The notes under the pieces: model-generated | What the model was told of the DNA's origin: nothing | Seen by the model: the letters and a program-made list of their open reading frames with translations, nothing else | Databases searched by the model: none | Part shown: positions 10,041 to 19,343 of the stretch, piece by piece | Layout: every line of letters starts with the position of its first letter | Numbering within the stretch: position 1 is the first letter of the stretch | Source of the DNA: Phaseolus vulgaris | Taxonomy: Eukaryota > Streptophyta > Magnoliopsida > Fabales > Fabaceae | DNA length: 64,000 nucleotides | Direction of reading: 5' to 3' | NCBI RefSeq assembly: GCF_000499845.2 | Contig: NC_023749.2 | Coordinates: 26,492,375 to 26,556,374, forward strand | Translations under genes and position numbers: made by a program

Positions 10041-12449
10041 AGTTGTTCATTGGTCTCTTGAGCCTGGAGAAGGTCTTCAGCAACCTTCTTGGATTCCGTT
10101 TGTGCTTGGGCCAATTCAGCAGCTACCTTTCCTTTCTCTTTGTTGGCCTCGGCGAGATCAGCTATGGCGTCGTCCCTTGCCTTTTCCACTTGCCCAAGGA
10201 GTTTCTCTCGGTCGGCTGACCTTTGCTCCAATTTCTGCACCTTATCGGCGTCAGCTTTTATGAGAGCCTCCAGGTCAACCACCCGGACGCGATAAGGCAC
10301 GATCTTGCTCTCCAGTTCGACCTTTTCTTGAGCAAGTTGATGCACCTTATGGCGGAGATCAGTGGCCTCCTTGCGCGCCAATCTGAGCTCGGTGCTCATT
10401 GCGTCTTCTACTCGGGAGTGTTCAATCTCCGCGAGTGTCAGATTGGCGGACAACTTCTCCACCTCGACTACGATGGTGCTGTTCTCGATTTTGAGGGTGA
10501 AGAGGTCGTCTTGGAGCCTCCTGGTAGAGCTCTCCACAGCTCTGGTTATGATCGCCGGGATGTCTTCTGCTATGGTTTTCAGCTTAGCAAATAGAGGCTC
10601 CCACATCCTCGTAACCTCAAGGGGGAGGTTTGCTGCTTGTAGAGGCACTAGAGGCGCTGTGGGGGCCTGTTGTGGGTTTTCGTCGCCACCTTCCTTAGCT
10701 AGTTCTTCAGTGGGCACTTCTCGGCGTGGTGACGACATCGGGGATTCAGTGATTAGAATCAGAGAGGTGTGGGCAACCTCATCCCCGATTGGAGCGGCAT
10801 CTGCAGCTGAGGCGTTAGAGGGAGGACCCCCTCCAGCTGATACATATGGCGTGGAGGCGCTTGGGGGGTCCTCCAAGAAATTGTCTTCAGCGGCCTCACC
10901 CGCGGGCGGCGCAGTGGCCAGCGGGATCGCTTGGACTGGTGAAACAGGAGCTTGTGGGGGTGGCGATGATGGAGGAGGAGCAGGTGTGGATGGTGGCGTC
11001 GACATGGGAAGAGGGGGTGGTGCAGGTGGTGAAGAAGGTGCCACCCTCTTCCTCTTTGTAACGAGGCCGTCCTCGGTGACCTCGTCATCCTCTTCTTCCT
11101 CCTCGTGGATAACTTGAGGGGCTTTCCTTTTAGGTCTCTTGAGGACCAATTTCTTGCGTTGGGCGGCAGGTTGGACCTCGGAGGGAGCTGATTCCTTAGG
11201 TGGCGATCGTCCGTGGACGATGGCTTTCTCCACCACCGAGTTGGGCACTGTTTGAGAGCCCGTCGCCAACCCGTGGGTTCGGGCGAGCGCCTTCAATTCA
11301 GCAAGCATACCCCTGCCCAACATGTTGTCTGCATGGAACGAAAATGCATGGGTTAACTCAAGGAGAAAATGAGTGCATAAGGCGGCATGCGGCGAAGCAG
11401 ATGAGTGATGCAGAAAAATAAAACCAAAGTCTTGCGCATAACGCACAAGACGCCCAGAAACAGCTAAACAGAAGCAGTATTAAAACAACAATTTAAATGT
11501 TCTAACCTATTCGAATTTCGAGTTGATCCTCGTAAAATTCGAAGCAGATCAGGGTGGTGGTAAGGAAAGTAATGTTGGCATCCGTGACCCTTTTCCAGAA
11601 AAGGCAGAGATCTCAGTCCAACGCTCCCATGCTGTCAGGACTTCTGGGTCTCCTGAAGCAGCTCTTGGACTCTTTCTTCCCCTTATCCACCCAGTACAAG
11701 GGGAAGCCGTCGAGAAGGGAGGCGTCCTTGTCATTAGGGCGCACTTGAACGAACCTCCCTTTACAGTCTTTATAGGACTGCTGGAAGATGGCAAAGATCG
11801 ACCTCCCAGCAATCCCATTCAAGCTGACCCACAGGCGGTCTCCTGGGTGCTTGGCTTCGAAGAGGAATAGGAATACGTCCACCGATGCGGGCAACCCCAG
11901 ATGGTCGCACATCACTTGGAACGCTCGCACAAACGCCCAGCTGTTGGGATGGAGCTGGGCGGCGGCGATGTTGAGCTCGGTTAGGAGCTCCCTTTCGAAA
12001 CGGGTGAAAGGGAACTTGAGCTTCACCTTCTTGAATAAGGTTGTGTAGACGAAGCAGAAGGGTCCATCAGCACTCACCTTGTCATCAGCACAAACGGGCA
12101 GATCGGGGGGGCAAGGCAGCACTATCATTTTCTCATCGTGCTCCTTATGAAACGTTTGGTTAGGCTCATCCCCCTTTGTCAGCCGCAAAACTGCCCCAGC
12201 AGTGTTCACCGACGATGTCTCCCTCAGAAGGGTCGAGTTGGCCCGGGGATACAGGGTTTTGAAGTCTGGCAAGGGAACGGGTGCTCCTCCGGCGATAGGT
12301 GGAGTCGCCTGGGCCAGGTTAGGGCGGGAAGACGCAGGCCTCTCAGCCTGGGAAGATGAAGCGCCACGAACTCGTGGTGGGTCGTGTGCTTGTGAAGGGG
12401 GGTTTCGTGATGAAGGAGGAGGATTCGGGGTGATCTTTGTGCGAGTCAT
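10041..12449 (-). pseudogene. Antisense gene of B, two exons, 3' end cut by element A
   Basis: Exon 1 runs from ATG at 12449 to 11507. The intron is 11506-11329 (178 bp, GTTAGAA to CATGCAG). Exon 2 begins at 11328 and is cut at 10041. The join keeps the frame (phase 1). Exon 1 has PVCADDK, FERELLTELNIAAAQLHPNS, WAFVRAFQVMC, VFLFLFEAKHPGDRLWVS and DGFPLYWVDK, then a TGA at 11613-11615. Exon 2 has MLGRGMLAELKALARTHGLA, a basic KRKAPQ segment, a long Pro-rich linker and a coiled coil of about 160 residues. The conserved VDGK tail is lost to the A insertion. Overall homology with the other three antisense genes is clear in exon 1 and only structural in exon 2. Confidence 0.82.
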
Positions 12450-13051
12450 TGTTGCAGCTGCAAAGGAAGAAGAAAAGGAAAAATGATCAGGGGTTACAGA
12501 GGCTGACTCGATCACGAAAGGAAGGTGAAAAATGAACGAACGTAGGTTCGTTGCGATGATTGACGAAGCCCTAAGTTACGTAGGAGGAGAAATGAAAAAA
12601 GCAACCCACAGCGTATGCACCAAGCAGTTACAGGATGATGCGAATCGGTTAAAATGCAAGAAAAACCAGCAGAAGAAGGAAAGTAGGTACCTTTCGATGA
12701 TCAGGAACACGATGAGGGATGATGGTGATTCGGAATGTTGAAGAGCGCTGAGAGAGTTTTTGCAGGAAAAGGTGAAAGCGTTTGAAGATACGAAGAAAAG
12801 TGATGGAACAGTGTGGAGTGAAAATGGGTTTAAGGGTTTTTTCGAAATGGGTTTAGGAAGCGCAAACGGCAACTGAAGAGAGCCGTTGATGAAGCCACGT
12901 GTCGAGCGATGGGTGAGGGGTTTGGTGGAGCGTCAGATAAGCAGAAGGTACAACCGCTTGGAATTCTGCGACAGGGCCACGCAGACCGGTGTTGACATGA
13001 CTTTTTCAGTCTTTTCGCTGGACAAGTCTTCACTTAAGACTGGGGCGCTTG
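12450..13051. other. Leader of B antisense gene and pre-LTR region
   Basis: No gene is recognised. On the minus strand a TTTGCAG lies about 15 bases before the ATG at 12449, so a further 5' intron is possible. A similar TTGCAG sits before the C copy start at 28169. A GACAAGTCTTCACTTAAGAC inverted-repeat-like block at about 13020-13040 precedes the decayed polypurine tract GACTGGGGCGC. Confidence 0.45.
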
Positions 13052-13850
13052 TGTACTGCCCTGGTAGTCGGGAGTGATGACGTGGCAACAAGCTACAGTA
13101 TAGGCGTGTTGACAAGGCGCCAGGTTAGCAGAAGGGAAGGAAGTCGGGGGGCTCGTGAAGTCGCCAGTTGTTAAGTTGGCGTGCTCCGATCTCCAGCATA
13201 CCAATACCGGCGATCACCCAGTGAAAGATGAAGTCGCCAGATGTAAACTCAGGCGACCACATGATTGGAGATCGCCAGAGCAAACACAACGCCAGAACTA
13301 AAGGTGGCACAGATTATGAAGGCGGCCGGCGAGACCACAGGGAAGGTGTATGAAGGCACCCTAACTCGCCAGTTCCAGTAGAGATCGCACTCCCAAGTTA
13401 GCTATGTACTGGGCAGCACCATGCATAAATAACTTAGCCAAAAAGAGAGTCAGAAGCAGCGCCCAAGTCAAGGAGGCTCCAGATGATGGCACGTGTACAG
13501 TTGGATGCGAGCCACGTGTTCAAGTCTGTAACTGCCAGGAGAGAGAAAGCAGCCAGGTATATAAGAGTTCTCAACGAACTTTCTGAGGTACGCACGTTCA
13601 TAATACACTCTTTACGCTTGCGAGTTATAGAGCTGACTGTGAGAGAGGATTTGCACAGTTCTTGTTCTCTTAGTATTTGGTGATTCGGTTACTGACTTGG
13701 GCGTTGGAGTGCGATCGGCCTCAGCGGCGCCGCTCTGTTTCTTTGCAGGTTCTTGAGGTGGATCTCGAAGAGGAACGGAGGTGTGAATCGGTGCACACGT
13801 CGATCCTTTGACGAGGCAGTTTTCAGCGTTCCGGTCAAAAGGCAGGATCA
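13052..13850 (+). repeat. 3' LTR of element B (about 799 bp)
   Basis: It starts TGTACTGCCC, close to the A/D start TGTACCGTCCC, but ends GGCAGGATCA like the C LTR. The shared Tat LTR block is present in a diverged form at 13694-13732 (GACTTGGGCGTTGGAGTGCG). The body is otherwise unlike A and C. B is therefore a third LTR family related to both. Confidence 0.75.
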
Positions 13851-14860
13851 AAAGACAAGCAAGAAAATAAAGAACTCAATGAGAAAGTAGGCACACAAAA
13901 GAATACTTAAGGAAAAGCACTAGAGTAGATGAAGAAAACAAAAATTTAGCTACTGGAATTTTTTTTTTTTTTAAAGCAAACTGTGCTTGATATTCACTGA
14001 TTTAACTGGAATGATGTAGAGCGAACTGGATTATGAAAATTAAACCACAGAAACTTCAAGATGTTAACTCAATAATGGCACTGGATTCAATTAAAAACAG
14101 TAAGCCAATTAATTGAGATAAATTTTTTAAAATCGCTGCCAGATTACCGTATTCTTTTCGGCAGAATTGTACACTTTTTTATATTTTATTTATCATTTTT
14201 TGTGTACTTCGAATTTTTGAATGATTCTTTTTTCTATTCTTTTCTAACACTTTGAATATCTCAAATCCAGAATTTCAGAATTTTCCAGTGCGTAAATAAA
14301 TTGCAATAAGGAAAAACAGTAAGCACTTTTTTCAGAAACAGAGGAATCCTAATAGGAATAAAAAACAGAATGATGAACTAGCAAAGACATAATGGAAAAT
14401 GATGTATTAGAACTTGTATAGGTCTAGAATACAAGTATGAACTCAATTCTAAAAAGAAAATGCACAAAGGATCAATATCAATTCAGAAAATTATATGACA
14501 CCAAAGCAAGAAACAATCAAAGCAATAAAAGTACTACTAGAAGTAATGACATATATGGAATAACATGACTAAGACAAAACTTGACATGATTAAAAAATTA
14601 AAAGACACATCACAAATTTTAATAACAAGTGAAAGGAAGCTTAAGGTAAACTCTAGGAAGGATAATGCCATTCCAAAAGAGCAACCATACTCATAAGAAT
14701 TATGAGTGCCATAAACCTTTTCACAAGCACTTGGTGTAAAAGAAAAACAGCAAGAATACTCAAGTAAAATTCTAAAACAGAAACTTAAATTGCAAGAAAT
14801 TAAAGAGTTCTTGAAATTAAAGTGCACACAACTCAACAATTAAACAAGAATGAACCTAAG

Positions 14861-14873
14861 ACTCATGATACCA
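14861..14873 (-). promoter_or_regulatory. Primer-binding site of Gm (tRNA-Met type)
   Basis: On the minus strand the bases read TGGTATCATGAGT, two bases after the LTR end. The usual initiator tRNA-Met site is TGGTATCAGAGC; this one has TG inserted, as also seen in element H at 51817. Confidence 0.7.
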
Positions 14874-14875
14874 CA

Positions 14876-16053
14876 TGATGTGATTCCACTAGCCATATAG
14901 AGAATGATTCTTGACATTCTTAGGAATCACCTTGAGCTGGACATTATAGAGGCACTTTTCTTAGAGTTGGATCATTGTTCTAAGACAAGAACTCACCAAA
15001 AACTAGTACCAAATCCCAAACTCATTTGGATGTTCCACATATTGTCAAATTGAATCAACAAAAAGAGGTGAAACTAAAAGGAACCGAACACAATTGAAGA
15101 AGAACACAATTGAACCGAACAAAAGTGAAATTAAAAGGCAAGAACAGAAAATACTTGCTGGAAAATTAGAATAACCGAACCAAAAAACTCAAGAACACAA
15201 GACAACATGAACAATTGAAAGAGAAGGAAGGAAGGAGAAGAGAATGCTCATGAAGATGGAAGAATGATGGATGATCTCGCCACTAGAAGTGTGGAATGCT
15301 CCTAGATGAGAGTGATGCCGCCACTTGAGGACTCCATTGATCCATCAAGATAAGACTAGAGAAGAAGGCTCCAAAAGCTCTCCAAAGTTCACTAAAAATT
15401 TGAGTAGAGTTCACTCAAAATTTGCTCATGAAGATGGAAGAATGATGGATGATCTCGCCACTAGAAGTGTGGAATGCTCCTAGATGAGAGTGATGCCGCC
15501 ACTTGAGGACTCCATTGATCCATCAAGATAAGACTAGAGAAGAAGGCTCCAAAAGCTCTCCAAAGTTCACTCAAAATTTGAGTAGAGTTTTCTTAGATTA
15601 ATTCCAATCTGAATTTTACAAGGAAGGCACCTCTATTTATAGCCTAAGGTGCTGAAAATGCAAGCTAAAACAATTCAAAATTCCCTCATAAAACTAGCTA
15701 AAACCGGCGCCTAAACCTATGCATGAGGAAGGTGTGACTCTTTCCTTCACTTTGGCACCTCCTATTCTACTCCTACACCTATCTACTAATACACCCCCCC
15801 TCCTAAAGCTCCTAACTAAAGCCTAAAAGATGCTAAAACAAAAGAGGTTTCTAATGTTTCCCTCTAAGCACCTTCAACTAAAGAAATTACAAAAAGAGAA
15901 AATAAATGTCCTCTAGCTCCCAAAGCTCTGAACATGCTTCTTGTAATCCTTTGAGGTGGACTTTGACCTCCATGGGCGTCCTCCATTTGTGCCTCCACCT
16001 CGTCTTGATCTTGTTGATTGGCCTCCATGTCCTCTTGAGCTTGATCTCCATCA
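14876..16053 (-). repeat. 5' LTR of Gm (about 1178 bp), minus orientation
   Basis: On the minus strand it starts TGATGGAGATCAAGCTCAAG and ends GGAATCACATCA. It matches the G 3' LTR at 38443-39402. It is longer because of an internal 178-bp tandem duplication (15246-15601). A TATA-like box (CTATAAATAGAGG on the minus strand, near 15630) suits an LTR promoter. Confidence 0.82.
15246..15601 (+). repeat. 178-bp tandem duplication inside Gm LTR
   Basis: Two copies, each starting GCTCATGAAGATGGAAGAAT at 15246 and 15424, are almost identical over 178 bases. The G LTR on the plus strand (38443-39402) has one copy. The close match of the copies implies a recent duplication. Confidence 0.88.
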
Positions 16054-16269
16054 AATCTCCTCCATGACTACTCTGCCACCTGATCCACGTGTCACCCGTT
16101 TATCTTGGAACTGATCTGTCGGTGGCCACTCGGTTACTGACCACCGATAACCATACCGGGTGATCTCCTCCCCGATTTCTCTGCCACCTGATCCACGTGT
16201 CACCGTGCGAGTGGTCCATGTGGTTATCTGCTGCTGACGTCATCGACTACCAATGACCGACCGGATCAT
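16054..16269 (-). repeat. Fragment of C-type LTR, minus orientation
   Basis: The reverse complement starts at 16269 with TGATCCGGTCGGTCATTGGT and follows the first 200 bases or so of the C LTR (18051 onward). It includes CACGTGG/ACACGTGGATCAGGTGGC boxes and the GGTGGTCAGTAACC half-palindrome. It is clearly diverged from C, so it is an older relative. It is cut at 16054 by the Gm LTR; its other end meets satellite DNA at 16270. Confidence 0.75.
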
Positions 16270-18050
16270 TTCTTTTACAATCCTAGCCTATTAATTGATT
16301 GAAACAATTATGAATATCTTTCAAAAACAATTTCTTGTGTTAAAATTGTGTTTTCATATGTTTAATATTTTTTTTACAATCTAAGGTCTATTAATTGATT
16401 CAAACACTTCTAATACCTTTGAAAAACCGTTTCATGTGTTCAAATTGTATTTGGTTATGTTTAATACTTCTTTTACAATCTAAGGTCTATTAATTGATTG
16501 AAACACTTATGATATCTTTGAAAAACAATTTCATGTGTTAAAATTGTGTTTTGATATGTTTAATACTTTTTTCATTTACAATCTAAGGTTTTATAACCTA
16601 GGAAACTATAAGAAAGTGAATGTTCTGTATAAAAATAGTTTAAGAGTATCTTAACCATTGAAAACAAGCGTATTACTTAACTAAATCTTTGCAACTTGTT
16701 CGTTTCGCTATTAATTGATTGAAAAGACTTATTATATATTTGAAAACCAATTTGATGTGTTAAAATTGTGTTTTGATATGTTTAATATTTCTTTTACAAT
16801 CTTAACCCATTAATTGATTGAAACACTTATGAATATCTTTGAAAAATAATTTCATGTGTTAAAATTGTGTTTTGATATGTTGAAAACTTCTTTTACAATC
16901 AAAGGTCTATTAATTGATTGAAACACTTATGATATCTTTGAAAAACAATTTCATGTGTTAAAATTGTGTTTTGATATGTTTAATACTTTTTTCATTTACA
17001 ATCTAAGGTTTTATAACCTAGGAAACTATAAGAAAGTGAATGTTCTGTATAAAAATAGTTTAAGAGTATCTTAACCATTGAAAACAAGCGTATTACTTAA
17101 CTAAATCTTTGCAACTTGTTCGTTTCGCTATTAATTGATTGAAAAGACTTATGATATATTTGAAAACCAATTTGATGTGTTAAAATTGTGTTTTGATATG
17201 TTTATAATTTCTTTTACAATCTTAGCCCATTAATTGATTGAAACACTTATGAATATCTTTGAAAAATAATTTCATGTGTTAAAATTGTGTTTTGATATGT
17301 TGAAAACTTCTTTTACAATCAAAGGTCTATTAATTGATTGAAACACTTATGATATCTTTGAAAAACAATTTCATGTGTTAAAATTGTGTTTTGATATGTT
17401 TAATACTTCTTTCATTTACAATCTAAGGTTTTATAAACTAGGAAACTATAAGAAAGTGAATATTCTGTATAATAATAGTTGAACAGTATCTTAACTATTG
17501 AAAAAAAGCGTATTACTTAACTAAATGTTTGCAACTTGTTCTTTTCGCTATTAATTGATTAAAAACACTTATGATATCTTTGAAAACCAATTTCGTATGT
17601 TAAAATTGTGTTTTGATATGTTTAATATATCTATTATAATCCAAGCCTATTAATTGATTGAAACAATTATGAGTATCTTTGAAAAACAATTTCTTGTGTT
17701 AAAATTGTGTTTTCATATGTTTATTATATTTTTTACAATCTATGGTCTATAAGTTGATTCAAACACTTATGATACCTTTGAAAAACCATTTCATGTGTTC
17801 AAATTGTATTTTGATATGGTTAATACTTCTTTTACAATCTAAGGTCTATTAATTGATTGAAACACGTATGATATCTTTGAAAAACAATTTCATGTGTTAA
17901 AATTGTGTTTTGATATGTTTAATACTTCTTTCATTTACAATCTAAGGTTTTATAACCTATGAAACTATAAGAAAGTGAATGTTCTGTATAATAATAGTGT
18001 AAAAGTGTCTTAAATATTGAAAACAAGCGTATTACTTAACTAAATGTTTG
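16270..18050 (+). repeat. AT-rich satellite with 420-bp higher-order repeat
   Basis: The core word TTAATTGATTGAAAC returns at about 16291, 16391, 16490, 16711, 16810, 16910, 17131, 17230, 17330, 17551 and 17650. The spacing is 99-100, 100 and 221 in rotation, giving a 420-bp higher-order unit of two plain 100-bp units and one 221-bp unit with an extra insert (GGTTTTATAACCTAGGAAAC and following). The two units 16490-16909 and 16910-17329 look nearly identical. No coding sequence is present. Confidence 0.88.
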
Positions 18051-19247
18051 TGATCCGATCGGTCATCGGTAGTCGATGACATCAGCATCAGAGAACCACG
18101 TGGACCACTCACAGGGTGACACGTGGACCAGGTGGCAGAGAGGTAGGGGGACGATCGCCAAGAGAGGTGATCGGTGGTCAGTAACCAAGTTACCACCGAC
18201 AGATCAGGCGGTAGAGAGGTCGGGGGATAGATCACCCAGAATGGTGATCGGTGGTCAGTAGCCAAGTGACCACCAGCAGACCAGTTCCCAGACTCGCGCC
18301 TGGAGGCAGAGCGCGAGTAGCGAATAAACACTGATCAGTCATCGGGTGTATTGTCATCGGGGTCTCGTGTTACACGCAGTTAAACTGGGACTAAGGTTCC
18401 CAGCGAGAGCGTTACGCATGGACCTCGCATGAGCACACCTCAAGGAATCATGCACGAGAGTGGCCTGAGGGAACCAGTAAGCCAGTCGGTGATTGGTGAT
18501 TCCCTCAACCCATTACGTGCGTGTCATCCTGAAGGGTAATTTGCCTAGACCAGCCACACCCGACGTTCTCCTAAGAGTATGCAATTTGCCCAGATAAGAG
18601 AAGCATCCCAAGTTACTCCGCAAGGGTGTAGCTTAGGCAGACAAAGAGAGGCGCTAGAGCCCTTCCAGTAAGTGACACGTGTGTGGTTAGATGTGAGTTG
18701 CAGGCCTCCACGTGTCACCATCTGAGAGGGGTGCGGTCCAGACAAAAGAGCACTCCGTACCGCTAAAGGTACAGACAGGCGCAGCCAAGCGCAGACATGC
18801 GCAGACTCTCACGCTCCCCATTGCTGATTCTGAAGGTACGCTTTCTCTGAAAAGCACGACAGGGTTCTGACACATGCCAGAAAAGCATAACAGAATTCTG
18901 TTATGCCCAGAAGCAGGGAAAGAGGGATAAAAGACAGAATCAGAGGGAGAGTGGGGGAAAGAAAGAAAGGAAAAAAAAAGGAGAGAGGAAAAAAAACAGA
19001 GTGCAAGTTTTTCTGATACACACGTTTTTTACTAAGTTTCCAGTTTTCTGGTGGTTCTGTTGAACTAACTTGATCGTCGGAGTGCAAACGGCCGCTAGAG
19101 GCGCCGTCTGTGTATTTTGCAGGTCACATTTCGAAGACATCTGAGAGAGAGAGTTCAGAAGGTGATTCTTCAGGAGACACAGTCGCGAAGACAGGGCATA
19201 AAGTGTTACGAAGCGATTCACCCACGTTCAAGTTGCCGGCAGGATCA
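18051..19247 (+). repeat. 5' LTR of element C (1197 bp)
   Basis: It starts TGATCC and ends GGATCA, a 6-base inverted terminal match. It lacks about 33 bases near 18540 that the 3' copy has at 29263-29300. The U3 start holds ACGTGG boxes at 18090-18140 and a repeated GGTGATCGGTGGTCAGTA block (about 18167 and 18243). The shared Tat LTR block is at 19067-19105. A GGATAAAAGA near 18925 is the best TATA candidate. Confidence 0.92.
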
Positions 19248-19249
19248 TT

Positions 19250-19267
19250 TGGCGCCCACCGTGGGGC
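19250..19267 (+). promoter_or_regulatory. Primer-binding site of element C
   Basis: TGGCGCCCACCGTGGGGC begins two bases after the 5' LTR. The same 18 bases follow the D 5' LTR at 42525. It has the TGG start expected of a site pairing with a tRNA 3' CCA end. I cannot name the tRNA without a search. Confidence 0.8.
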
Positions 19268-19343
19268 ACGAGTGAATCGTTGTCCCACATATACCATAGT
19301 TTTAAAGTTCACCAGAGTTTCATCAGTTTCTCCGATAGAGAAG

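Larger units (their letters stand above)
10041..13850 (+). mobile_element. Tat-type element B, 3' end only
   Basis: B keeps an antisense gene, a weak polypurine tract and a 3' LTR (13052-13850). Its left side is cut by element A, whose LTR ends at 10040 inside B's antisense exon 2. The rest of B would lie left of A, outside the window. On the right, B's LTR ends GCAGGATCA and meets minus-strand G-family leader sequence, so B itself inserted into the Gm element. Confidence 0.8.
13851..16053 (-). mobile_element. G-family element, minus strand, 5' end only (Gm)
   Basis: Read on the minus strand: LTR 16053-14876, a primer site complementary to initiator tRNA-Met at 14873-14861, then untranslated leader down to 13851, where element B interrupts it. 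The leader (13960-14870) is the reverse complement of the G leader at about 30090-30780, including a stretch with a CGGTAATTGGGCAGCGATTT-like block. No coding part is present. A T-run of 16 at 13961-13976 marks the B-proximal end. Confidence 0.8.

Noticed and set aside
10362..11117. Plus-strand open frame of 251 codons
   Set aside because: It is the shadow of the low-complexity, Pro-rich exon 2 of the B antisense gene; it has Gly/Ser/Ala-rich residues and no counterpart in the sister elements.
19110..19343. Gag start inside the 5' LTR of C
   Set aside because: The frame is open across LTR and primer site, but the first credible ATG is 19344, downstream of the primer site; D has an ATG in the matching place (42620).
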